The position numbers and the translations under genes were made by a program. Below, one piece after another: positions 34,301 to 40,518 of a stretch of DNA of 41,212 nucleotides (position 1 is its first letter; every line of letters starts with the position of its first letter). The notes under the pieces were generated by a model. It searched no databases, was not told the DNA's origin, and saw only the letters and a list, made by a program, of their open reading frames with translations. The stretch spans positions 1-41,212 of the forward strand of contig JAIDSQ010000085.1 in assembly GCA_029061155.1 (NCBI GenBank). Direction: 5' to 3'. This DNA is from Clostridia bacterium. GTDB taxonomy: Bacteria > Bacillota > Clostridia > Christensenellales > Borkfalkiaceae.

Positions 34301-35198
34301 AAATGTGTATTCGTATTCGTGCATCGGCAATGATGTTGTTCCCGTTACCGAAAACAAGCTTATTTCCATAACTCATGAACCTTGGGACGAAACAAGGTTA
34401 GCCGATTTCCTGTTCGACGGAAAATCCGACACTTATTATCATAGTAAAAAAGGTGTTGCTATAACCTCAGATAAGCCGTTCGAGCTTGTAGTTGACCTCG
34501 GTTCTCTGCGTAAAGTAAATACTGTTACTTTCAACGGATACACCGGTAAAACAAACAATAACGGTATGGTTAAAACGTTTAAACTGTACGGAAGTAAAGA
34601 TAAAGTAACTTATTCACAGTTAACCGAAAAGACAGATAATCCTACAGGTTCTAAGGTTGAAGTAAGTTTTGACGAGGCTGAAATAAGATACTATAAGCTT
34701 GTCGTTACAGATACTTACAGCGGCAATCATTACTTCGCAATGAACAGCATTGTATTCTCGAGAAAGGCTGCTTTTGAAAACGGAAAAATGGTGTCGCCCC
34801 ACGATTTATCCGTGAAGTATACGGGCAGTGAATGGGCGACCAAAAACGTTCTTTGCGATTACGGTATCATTTATACCGCGGGCGCAGGCGCCTCTGTAGA
34901 ATACACTTTCACCGGTTCAAGGGTTGCTTACTTTGCGGATAAATCCGACGAATACGGCACGGTTGATATCTATATAGACGGAAAACTTGTCGCTTCCGAC
35001 GTCAGCCTTTCCGCAGGTAATAGCAACGCTCAGATTACCGAAACGCTTTACAATCCGTTCGGTGAATCGAATGCTACAAAAGCGGGTTCGCTTGCCTATA
35101 TATATGCCGAAGAGGCGCTTTCAAGCGGTGAACACGTATTGAAAATTGTCGGCAAGAGCGGAACTTTCAACGTTGATGCGTTCGCTTACTGGGGCTAA
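31365..35198 (+). CDS. Secreted M60 (enhancin-like) peptidase lipoprotein with F5/8C-type domain
   Basis: A 1,277-residue lipoprotein: signal peptide, then lipobox GVVGC with Cys at about residue 26, then a low-complexity Thr/Ser linker. An acidic insert (SDDDEEDETGE) precedes the M60 region. The N-terminal M60 part has GLYAPAGEVVKFEM. The catalytic site is HEYNH (His489, Glu490, His493) with Glu505 twelve residues later, fitting the M60 gluzincin pattern HExxHx(8-24)E; all key residues are intact. Residues about 850-940 look like a PA14-type beta domain (YLSKAGDYRFTLKG). About 999-1136 is an F5/8 type C / CBM32-like module (LADFLFDGKSDTYYH, FELVVDLGSLRKVNTVTF). A further beta-sandwich forms the C-terminus. 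M60 enzymes cleave O-glycosylated, mucin-type proteins, and the extra module probably binds glycans. The gene has its own promoter and terminator. Confidence 0.9.
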   Translation: MKRKKNLLAVASCALAALITFGVVGCKKDDNTYNPTGPTSPTESTETVSVKNGNATEITGGYEKGTARSTQTAEYLGAVDHIVKPVEGVYDEHETYGVRVYPTYGKVLKGYTAEERNGLMKESHALAPSPTWKSLGIYNAIDSEGYLLKNGQRIPYNANDGSDDDEEDETGEIISGGLEEESGETQEEGSTTVNKQYNQQYRMLYKHTAALTHFGGGLSDDEPRIVKKITALTHAKLESTTITGLYAPAGEVVKFEMSLSDYKSAGGLRVLIGQNYNLSQHVSMEVSGNGIKGTGLNRMPDILSIFQYNDKTGAVYKDGDTVTFYVGSFFGGPIYFRPISNSVERKITVTISGAVKYQHFILGSTTPEEYEFNKNTTAPYFDLEVFDSVRFTTHKFAASGGLALKDFTYENCTDAAVLWDKIAEVSTRVRWNGLSGASAPVYVIGDCYIAAGAAFANPGRNGVVCPPSWLAEALNYNRMVNSGSWGTMHEYNHCWQGYGLKNSGEVGNNAVTLLSYSLYTRISQSRTAAPGWNNGAWNRFTDPSKSLGELLSLGANGSIREDLSVYATLIHNIGQDAFIGAAKGGKDSGANVYFNNLVNSTHLDMTYYFNDVLHLGVGSARGISQETADAVKAKNYPMFVPVASVYQVGRSIIKDGTKQYITTAQPFTYGSGAFTMDFNNKNNFKAGTFASKALVIPDGFTAKVVSVTQPKSGKVELLENNQVKYTPQNSEDGLYSGNFRVTLSITKDDGAFKVDNVDLVINLKQQTNTALDRTTYVYSDESIVPSTDAVYNASTKAFDFGSYSTTETKKNVCTQETNTQIWQAGWNYDDATYNKDSKNYRVMPVNKTLQTMEGVMYLSKAGDYRFTLKGRGKATLYLSYDNGATWENALTINRPSGNAYIDSEYSAHTFTTDRNYVYFKVVLLVTKENDFFGVGIASKQADGTFSAFANAKDAITNPGVHKAITEESGKKFQTEYRYQNVYSYSCIGNDVVPVTENKLISITHEPWDETRLADFLFDGKSDTYYHSKKGVAITSDKPFELVVDLGSLRKVNTVTFNGYTGKTNNNGMVKTFKLYGSKDKVTYSQLTEKTDNPTGSKVEVSFDEAEIRYYKLVVTDTYSGNHYFAMNSIVFSRKAAFENGKMVSPHDLSVKYTGSEWATKNVLCDYGIIYTAGAGASVEYTFTGSRVAYFADKSDEYGTVDIYIDGKLVASDVSLSAGNSNAQITETLYNPFGESNATKAGSLAYIYAEEALSSGEHVLKIVGKSGTFNVDAFAYWG

Positions 35199-35218
35199 GA
35201 TATAACACAAATAAAAAG

Positions 35219-35247
35219 CGGGGCTTTTAATTAAGTCCCGTTTTTTT
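35219..35247 (+). terminator. Rho-independent terminator of the M60 gene
   Basis: CGGGGCTT pairs with AAGTCCCG (one G-U), and the hairpin is followed directly by seven T residues. It lies 20 bp after the stop codon. Confidence 0.9.
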
Positions 35248-35327
35248 ATGAAAAAGCATAACGAAAAATTTTATTCGGAAATTTTGTGCGGGCGGCAGCA
35301 TAAAATATAAAAAGGAGATTTTATATT

Positions 35328-35564
35328 ATGCTTGATAAGAATACACCCCCTGCAGCGGAACCCGCGGCAAAACAACCCACAGCAGAAGAAATATGCGGCT
35401 CGACGAACATTCTTGATACCGTACATTTAAAGAATCTCGTGGAAGATCTTGCAAGACTTTACGGCACGTCCGTATCAACCAAGGTTGCCAAAGACAGTAA
35501 GATAGCGGCAGAAAAGAGACTTATCGAAGCTATTCGCGCCAATCTCGACCGCTACCAAGGTTAA
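35328..35564 (+). CDS. Small hypothetical protein, 78 aa
   Basis: I do not recognise this protein. It has a strong RBS (AAAGGAG at 35311-35317, 10 nt before ATG) and its own strong terminator, so it is very likely expressed. The N-terminal 20 residues are Pro/Ala/Lys-rich and probably flexible. The rest looks helical and charged (LKNLVEDLARLYG, KIAAEKRLIEAIRANLDRY), with one cysteine. No signal peptide, TM segment or metal motif is present. It lies between the M60 gene and a mobile-element boundary and would have been convergent with the minus-strand gene whose 3' fragment follows. A small cytoplasmic helical protein is all the sequence supports. Confidence 0.75.
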   Translation: MLDKNTPPAAEPAAKQPTAEEICGSTNILDTVHLKNLVEDLARLYGTSVSTKVAKDSKIAAEKRLIEAIRANLDRYQG

Positions 35565-35577
35565 GTAAAACAAAATT

Positions 35578-35611
35578 AAATCGGGTTCGGGAAATTTCCC
35601 GAACCCGATTT
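35578..35611. terminator. Perfect 34-bp palindromic bidirectional terminator
   Basis: AAATCGGGTTCGGGAAA is followed immediately by its exact reverse complement, with T-rich DNA on the right (TTATTTT) and A-rich DNA on the left for the other strand. It sits between the 78-aa gene and the minus-strand fragment at 35627-35710, which suits two genes that were originally convergent. Confidence 0.9.
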
Positions 35612-35626
35612 TTATTTTAATTATTC

Positions 35627-35710
35627 TTATTTTGTCATAGCTTCCTGAACTGCAACCGCAACTGCAACGGTTGCGCCAACCATCGGGTTGTTGCCCTGCA
35701 AAAATAGCTG
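35627..35710 (-). pseudogene. Displaced 3' end of a protein-coding gene (candidate attachment site)
   Basis: On the minus strand, about 27 codons read QLFLQ then GNNPMVGATVAVAVAVQEAM and end TK-stop at 35627-35629. Just upstream in this frame are TAA and TGA, so the frame is closed and no start or RBS precedes it. The composition (GC-rich, Ala/Val-rich) matches the left-hand host DNA, not the AT-rich DNA to the right. A gene tail next to a tyrosine recombinase is the usual sign of integration into the 3' end of a gene: the element restores the target's end and leaves the original tail at the far junction. I could not identify the parent gene. The distant alternative is a chance frame. Confidence 0.5.
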
Positions 35711-35711
35711 T

Positions 35712-35963
35712 TATCATTTGTTTTAAAATGTTTTAAAAAAGCCCAATTTATCTTACAGAAAGGCAGTTTTCTGTAAACATACAAGCCCAATTTGTACCAA
35801 TTCGTATTTATCCGTTTTTATCTATATATTACTGAAATGTGGACACAGCGTGGACACGGAAGCATTTTCTGCCCTATGGTACCCATCACATAAAAAACAA
35901 CCCTATGGTTGAAGAAAATAAATTTATTACGACAAAACAAATTAGTTTATAATAAGAATTTCG
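35712..35963. repeat. Gene-free integrase-proximal stretch with three direct-repeat pairs
   Basis: About 250 bp without a gene hold AAGCCCAATTT twice (35740-35750 and 35784-35794), flanking a 9-bp hairpin TTACAGAAA/TTTCTGTAA (35754-35777). GTGGACAC occurs twice 11 bp apart (35839-35846 and 35850-35857), and CCCTATGGT twice (35872-35880 and 35901-35909). The place, between the displaced gene end and the recombinase gene, suits arm-type or accessory binding sites of the recombinase. The rest is AT-rich with no ORF. Confidence 0.55.
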
Positions 35964-36848
35964 TTATAGTTTATTTCTGTAATTAAATTTTTTAAGAACC
36001 TGCTTTTTTCTAGCTGTTGTGACTTCGGTATAAATTTGGGTAGTGGCAACGCTTGCGTGACCTAAAATTTCCTGAACAGAGCGCAAATCGGCGCCGTTCG
36101 CAAGCAGGTTGGTAGCAAAAGTATGGCGCAGATAGTGCGGAGTGGATTTTGTATTTATCTGCGCTTTTTTTACATATTTTTTATAAATATCCTCAATCCC
36201 GTGAATTGTAATGGGTTGTCCGTATCTGTTGACAAAAAGATAATTGCAATCCGCCTTTTTGCGCTCTTTCAAAAGGGTTTTAAGCCTGTCCCATGTGGTA
36301 GGGGAAGATATGTAAATAAGACGTTGTTTTCTGCCTTTACCGTGAATTAACAGCGTCCGCTCACTTGAAATTATGTCGTCGATAGTAATGGAAGCGGCTT
36401 CGCCTATTCTTATTCCCGTGCTTATCAGTAAATCCATTAAAGCTGCGTCACGGATAAATTCTTTCTGCGCAAAGGAAGAAAGAGAAGAGGCATCAGTGTC
36501 AAAGCATTTAAGTATTTTGCTTATTTCCATTACCGTCAAAGTTTTCGGAAGTTTTCTTTCCTGCTTAAATCTGAATTTAAGTTTTTTAAAAGGTGAAGTT
36601 TCAATTATTTCTGTGTCAATCAAATAATTATAAAAATTTTTAAGAGTTATAATCTTTCTTCTTATAGAGGTATCTTTAAGTTTTAATTCAATGTTTAAAT
36701 GTGAAATAAAAGCGCAGATATCTGGTTGAAGAATATTGTTTTCAAAATTGAAAAACTGATTCAGGTCGCTTGTATAGGCTGCTAAAGTTTTTTGTGATAA
36801 GTTTTTAGTTGCTTGCAGATAGTTTATAAAATGAGATAAATAGTTCAT
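35964..36848 (-). CDS. Tyrosine recombinase (XerC/D-like integrase/invertase)
   Basis: A 294-residue full-length tyrosine recombinase. The N-terminal SAM-like core-binding domain (about 1-90, 'TLAAYTSDLNQF', 'IRRKIITLKNFYNYL') precedes the catalytic domain. All active-site residues can be read: Arg147 (STGIRIGEA), Lys171 (HGKGRK), His238 and Arg241 (HYLRHTFAT), His264 (LGHAS) and nucleophile Tyr273 (QIYTEV). It cuts and rejoins DNA at paired specific sites. ATG 36848 has GGAG on the minus strand at about 36853-36857. Its promoter is an extended -10 (TGATATAAT, 36879-36887). It neighbours both a candidate att site (35.63-35.91 kb) and the inverted-repeat segment beginning at 36996, and could act on either. 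The compact size and Xer-like motifs are common in invertases of phase-variable loci. Confidence 0.9.
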   Translation of the reverse strand: MNYLSHFINYLQATKNLSQKTLAAYTSDLNQFFNFENNILQPDICAFISHLNIELKLKDTSIRRKIITLKNFYNYLIDTEIIETSPFKKLKFRFKQERKLPKTLTVMEISKILKCFDTDASSLSSFAQKEFIRDAALMDLLISTGIRIGEAASITIDDIISSERTLLIHGKGRKQRLIYISSPTTWDRLKTLLKERKKADCNYLFVNRYGQPITIHGIEDIYKKYVKKAQINTKSTPHYLRHTFATNLLANGADLRSVQEILGHASVATTQIYTEVTTARKKQVLKKFNYRNKL

Positions 36849-36878
36849 AAATACTCCGATAAATTTTCAGTAATAAAA

Positions 36879-36887
36879 ATTATATCA
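36879..36887 (-). promoter_or_regulatory. Extended -10 promoter of the recombinase gene
   Basis: On the minus strand TGATATAAT is an extended -10 element with a perfect TATAAT. The -35 region (GCAAAA) is poor, as is usual for extended -10 promoters. The start site would be near 36872 and the leader about 24 nt. Confidence 0.55.
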
Positions 36888-36912
36888 GAATTTAAAAATA
36901 TTTTTGCTAATT

Positions 36913-36967
36913 TTGTCACATTTTGCAGATTTAGCTTGTCTTAAATATATAAGTATATTTATATAAC
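36913..36967 (+). promoter_or_regulatory. Candidate promoter/operator outside the left inverted repeat
   Basis: TTGTCACA at 36913 and TTGTCTT at 36936 are 23 bp apart, followed by TATATA/TATAAC around 36960-36967 (spacer 18-20 bp from TTGTCT). The same two words with the same 23-bp spacing occur at 40770 and 40793 before the Abi-like gene. No good consensus promoter is visible, so this is the most likely region for transcription into the left repeat rather than a firm call. Confidence 0.35.
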
Positions 36968-36995
36968 AAAGAAAATAGCTTTAAATTTTATATAA

Positions 36996-37030
36996 AATAA
37001 CTAAGAATTATACGAGGGAAATTTGTGAAA
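36996..37030 (+). repeat. Left 35-bp inverted repeat (IR-L) carrying RBS, GTG start and codon 2
   Basis: This 35-bp sequence (begins AATAACTAAGAATTATACGA, ends GGAAATTTGTGAAA) is repeated exactly, inverted, at 40346-40380. It includes the RBS (GAGGGAA) and the GTG AAA codons of the gene starting at 37025. Identity stops sharply on both sides. Confidence 0.9.
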
Positions 37031-39325
37031 GCTCTCAATGAAGCGGTAAGCGATAAAATAATGGAATGTCTTAATAATTGTCGCACTGTAAATATAAGAA
37101 TTCCTGCAAACGAATCGTTTGCAGGTTATCCTTTTTTACCTAAATACAAGCTTTACTGTTATAATGAAAAGCAAAAGAAATTGTATGCGACTTCTCCTAA
37201 AATCGCCCCTATATTAAAAATACTGGCTTGGCTTATTACTGTTGTAATGTTCATCATCGACTGTATTGTTCTTTTACCTATTTCTTTAAACACGGTGGCT
37301 TCTCTTTCTTTTGAATTAATAGAAAACGGTTTGTCTTTTTTTAATAAGGACAAGACTTACGATATTGAATTTCTTGATGCCTTATCAAAATATTTCAGAT
37401 TTAAAAGAAAACCTTATAAGAAATTCAAAAAATTAAAAAAAGTATTTTATATATACTTTGAAAACGAGCCTTTAAAAGAAACTTACAATTCAATACTTTT
37501 ACTTTGTGAATTAATTAATACCAAAAGAATTGCCGATTCTGCCGTAGTAATCGTATCTAAGACAACTTTAAATGAGCCGTCCCAATGCATTTTACGATTA
37601 GAAAATAATGAAGAAGATAATAGTTTTATTTATGACTTTAACTCCGATATTCTTGGATATATCCGTAACGAACAATACGAAAATGCTACCGATGCAATTC
37701 GCAAAATGCTTAACGATAAAGGAATAAATAATTTAGTTGAATTTGAGTTTGTAATGCAGTGTCTTGCCTTTTGTTATAAAAACCTTGGCGTAAACGAATT
37801 TAAAAGACAATTCTCTGATTTCAATATCGCGGTTGATTATCATATCAATGCTGCCAAACGAAATAAGTTTGTTAAGTCAAGCGGGCTTGATGCAAACTTC
37901 TTAAACTTTTGCTATAATTGTCTGTTGACATACTACCATAACAGATCGGCTATTAGCAATGATAATTTTGACACTGTTTTTATAAATATAGTTAAAAAAA
38001 TAAAAGATGCACTCATTTCAAAAAACGAATATTTTTCGGCTGCGCGGCTTTTTGCCAAATTCGCATCTGCGGAAGATGCGGCAGATAACTATATTATTGC
38101 TTTTTTACATAATGAATTTATTAAAAGTACAGTTAACGATGAGTGCTACAATATTATTAATTCTTATGTTTCGACGTCACCCCGCGCAAAATTGTTTATC
38201 AATCTTTATAAACTCAATGAAGAAGAAGTGCCTGATGCCAATAAGGTCGAAGCTATTGTAAACCATATATGCGAAAATAAAGAATTAATTCCTGTCCTTC
38301 GTCTCTGCTTTTACTATTATGCTGTTAATTCAATATATAAAAGCGACAGATGTTCTGATAAATTTCTTAAAGCTTATAGAACAGCTTACGACGAAATCGA
38401 TTCCAGTGAATCGCTCAAATGTATTTTTGGTGCGCAGTTTCTACTTCTTTATACAACTGTTGAAGACGAAACACTGCACTCTAAATATGCTAAAACTGTA
38501 TCTCAAATGCTCAATTTTGTGCTCGAAAAAAGTGAGTTTTTGTCTGACAAAAAAACTTATCTAAAGATATGCCGTTCTTTGAACGGCCTTCGCTTAGACT
38601 GCTTCAGCGATAATCTGAATAAGATGACTGCAATGGAAAATGAGGCAAAGCGCTACGTTAAAGAGCAAATTTACTATTATATTAATTTAGGTGCTACATA
38701 CGCATTCAGAAGTAATTCAGCATCGGACGATTATAAATCGGCAATTTCCTCCTACAACAAAATAAAACGCTTAGTAAATAAAAATGTTCCATTATGTGTT
38801 AAAGCGTCATATTTTAACAATTTGACCGTTTTCGAATATTTAAACGCCCCTTCAAAAGAAACGGCGAAAAAAGCATATATAAAACTTAATAATTATGTAA
38901 CGGCACAATATGGCAGCAGTGTTATTACGGAAGAGCGTCGTCATTTAGCTATTAATATTTTAATATTCGCCATTTTAGGTGATTCACCTGAACAGACCAT
39001 TACAAATCTTTTCGACAATACGGCAACAATTATAGAAAGCGACAATTACTTCAAATTTTACTTTCATCAAGTAAAATATTTATATGCTGCATTACACGGC
39101 AAGTCTATACAAATTGATAAAACTCAAGACAGCGTGTTTTTTACAAATAAAAAATCATTCTTTGAACAAAAATATGAGGTTATGAATAACGTCGCATTAA
39201 ATGGAGGCGCCACTTTATCAGAGTTAAATTGCATACTGAAAGAAAAACTTAGCTTGTTTAAAAAAGACTATGAATATTTTAAACGTCCAGATTTATTTAG
39301 TCTTGTCGAAAGATGGTATGAGTAA
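37025..39325 (+). CDS. Cassette protein A: TM-anchored helical-repeat protein, unknown function
   Basis: A 766-residue protein starting at GTG 37025, inside IR-L, with RBS GAGGGAA. I do not recognise the family. Residues 1-58 are soluble. One long hydrophobic stretch (about 61-98, ILKILAWLITVVMFIIDCIVLLP) forms one TM helix or a hairpin. A segment around 135-180 (KKVFYIYFENEPLKETYNSILLLCELINTK, then AVVIVSKT; quoted in parts) has the beta-helix-beta look of a P-loop NTPase core, but I see no Walker A motif. From about 200 to the end it is alpha-helical with TPR-like Tyr/Phe/Leu spacing. Codon use is AT-rich, like the rest of the mobile region and unlike the left part. It overlaps the opposing ATP-grasp gene tail to tail and is the cassette gene on the expressed side here. 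A membrane sensor or defence scaffold is possible; nothing proves it. Confidence 0.75.
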   Translation: MKALNEAVSDKIMECLNNCRTVNIRIPANESFAGYPFLPKYKLYCYNEKQKKLYATSPKIAPILKILAWLITVVMFIIDCIVLLPISLNTVASLSFELIENGLSFFNKDKTYDIEFLDALSKYFRFKRKPYKKFKKLKKVFYIYFENEPLKETYNSILLLCELINTKRIADSAVVIVSKTTLNEPSQCILRLENNEEDNSFIYDFNSDILGYIRNEQYENATDAIRKMLNDKGINNLVEFEFVMQCLAFCYKNLGVNEFKRQFSDFNIAVDYHINAAKRNKFVKSSGLDANFLNFCYNCLLTYYHNRSAISNDNFDTVFINIVKKIKDALISKNEYFSAARLFAKFASAEDAADNYIIAFLHNEFIKSTVNDECYNIINSYVSTSPRAKLFINLYKLNEEEVPDANKVEAIVNHICENKELIPVLRLCFYYYAVNSIYKSDRCSDKFLKAYRTAYDEIDSSESLKCIFGAQFLLLYTTVEDETLHSKYAKTVSQMLNFVLEKSEFLSDKKTYLKICRSLNGLRLDCFSDNLNKMTAMENEAKRYVKEQIYYYINLGATYAFRSNSASDDYKSAISSYNKIKRLVNKNVPLCVKASYFNNLTVFEYLNAPSKETAKKAYIKLNNYVTAQYGSSVITEERRHLAINILIFAILGDSPEQTITNLFDNTATIIESDNYFKFYFHQVKYLYAALHGKSIQIDKTQDSVFFTNKKSFFEQKYEVMNNVALNGGATLSELNCILKEKLSLFKKDYEYFKRPDLFSLVERWYE

Positions 39326-40351
39326 CTTGTTTAACAGTAAAATTAAATAAATCGTACGGTCATCGTTATTAATAAATTTAATAGAAAGATTTGCCGAGCT
39401 ACATTTTGAAATGGTAGGATTAGGAGTAATATCAAAAAGGTAAGCTTTATCTCCGCTTACAATAAAATCAAAGCGACCAACAGAATCAAATCTTAGGATT
39501 GAATAAGCCTTTTTTGCTTGTTCTATGATTAAATTTGAAAGATTATTGTTATATATTTCAAAATCATAATTATCGTTTGCCACTGTTACGTAATCCAAAT
39601 AATCATTATCCTTTAATATTTTAACCGGCGGCGCAGCAAAAATATTACCATTCCATGGAAGAATCGTACATTCAACTTCTGTCCCTTCAATAAATTCTTC
39701 CAATATAACGGTCTTATATTCACTTATTGCGCTTCTAACTAAGGAAACAATATTTTTGAATTGTTGCGAGCTGTCGAATTTCTTTATTCCAATACTTGCG
39801 GATTCACTATTAGGTTTGAGTAAAATTTTATTATATTTACTAATAAAATTTTTAATAAGCGCCTCATTCACATCAGTAAGAAATAAACGTTGAGGCATTC
39901 TTATATTGGATTGTAGCAAATCATGCATCAATCTTTTGTTACCCCCTAAAAAGGAAGACGACGAATTAGAAGATATATTTATAAAACCATAATATTCGCA
40001 CAAAAGAGGAATTAAACAACGACGTCCAGCACCACTAAGATTTTGCGCCATTGAATAAACATAAACATTGTGATATTGTTTTTTTAGTTCTGGAGCTAGC
40101 GAAATAAACTCATCCTCACTGTCAAAAGAATATAAGCGCAAGTTATTTATTGCATGAAACGCATCTTCAATAAGTGCAATTTCATCTTCATATACACATT
40201 CGGAAATATGTAAATCGTCGTTAGATGTCTTCGCAATAGAATTGTATACAAAAACAATACAACTATCATCAAAATTTAAATTATTACTTTTTAAATACTC
40301 AAGTTTTGCAGTATATTCATCTTTTATTTGTTTTTCATCGGTGATTTTCAC
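39293..40351 (-). CDS. Cassette protein B: D-Ala-D-Ala-ligase-like ATP-grasp enzyme
   Basis: A 352-residue protein starting at GTG (40349-40351, minus strand) inside IR-R with the same RBS as protein A. ATP-grasp features of the Ddl type are in order: a Ser-rich loop before the ATP domain (NSSSSFLGGNKRLMHDLL, residues 129-146), the lysine/glycine loop KPNSESASIGI (179-189), VILEEFIEGTEV (215-226), a DYVTVANDNYDF segment like Ddl's YDYxxKY, and the metal-binding end VGRFDF (291-296) and FDITPNPT (306-313). The last motif replaces Ddl's EINTxPG, with Asp for Glu and Thr for Gly, so the substrate is probably not D-Ala-D-Ala. A carboxylate-amine ligation on a peptide or peptidoglycan precursor is the best guess. 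It lacks any visible promoter on its own side in this orientation. Confidence 0.8.
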   Translation of the reverse strand: MKITDEKQIKDEYTAKLEYLKSNNLNFDDSCIVFVYNSIAKTSNDDLHISECVYEDEIALIEDAFHAINNLRLYSFDSEDEFISLAPELKKQYHNVYVYSMAQNLSGAGRRCLIPLLCEYYGFINISSNSSSSFLGGNKRLMHDLLQSNIRMPQRLFLTDVNEALIKNFISKYNKILLKPNSESASIGIKKFDSSQQFKNIVSLVRSAISEYKTVILEEFIEGTEVECTILPWNGNIFAAPPVKILKDNDYLDYVTVANDNYDFEIYNNNLSNLIIEQAKKAYSILRFDSVGRFDFIVSGDKAYLFDITPNPTISKCSSANLSIKFINNDDRTIYLILLLNKLLIPSFDKTK

Positions 40352-40380
40352 AAATTTCCCTCGTATAATTCTTAGTTATT
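40346..40380 (-). repeat. Right 35-bp inverted repeat (IR-R)
   Basis: This is the exact reverse complement of 36996-37030. It contains the GTG AAA start and the RBS of the ATP-grasp gene. Only 19 bp separate it from the base of the hairpin at 40400, too little for a sigma-A promoter. Confidence 0.9.
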
Positions 40381-40399
40381 GAAGGAAAAAAGAAATTAA

Positions 40400-40442
40400 T
40401 AAAACGATGTCAAATTAATAATTACGCTTTGACATCGTTTTA
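40400..40442. terminator. Bidirectional terminator-like hairpin outside IR-R
   Basis: A perfect 14-bp stem AAAACGATGTCAAA / TTTGACATCGTTTT (plus an outer T-A pair) has a 13-nt loop. On the minus strand it is followed by TTTTATTAATTTCTTTTTT, a good T-rich tail. It would stop transcripts heading into IR-R and those leaving the cassette from the left. Confidence 0.75.
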
Positions 40443-40444
40443 CA

Positions 40445-40486
40445 AGCAAATTAGGCGGCATCTTATAAATTGCCACCTAATCTGCT
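40445..40486 (+). terminator. Second terminator-like hairpin
   Basis: AGCAAATTAGGCGGCA pairs with TGCCACCTAATCTGCT with two mismatches and a 10-nt loop, followed by TTTC. It stands directly after the previous hairpin, giving a double insulator between the cassette and the DNA to the right. Confidence 0.5.
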
Positions 40487-40518
40487 TTTCATGCGAAATC
40501 TAATACAGAATCTGTTTG

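Larger units (their letters stand above)
36996..40380. mobile_element. Putative invertible two-gene expression cassette
   Basis: A 3,385-bp segment is bounded by perfect 35-bp inverted repeats and filled by two convergent genes whose 3' ends overlap by 33 bp. Both genes start at the same base of the repeat. Recombination between the repeats would exchange complete reading frames behind one upstream region while preserving RBS, start and frame. A tyrosine recombinase gene lies 148 bp outside IR-L. A terminator-like hairpin lies 20 bp outside IR-R, so only the left side is open to a promoter. In the orientation given, the TM/helical protein would be 'on' and the ATP-grasp protein 'off'. Inversion itself is inferred, not seen. 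Confidence 0.7.

Noticed and set aside
35475-35717. 80-aa minus-strand ORF from the track
   Set aside because: It uses a different frame from the GNNPMVGATV tail, runs through the palindromic terminator and is antisense to the 78-aa gene.
39293-40351. Housekeeping D-alanine-D-alanine ligase
   Set aside because: The final metal-binding motif is altered, it sits in a mobile AT-rich cassette, and it has no promoter in this orientation.
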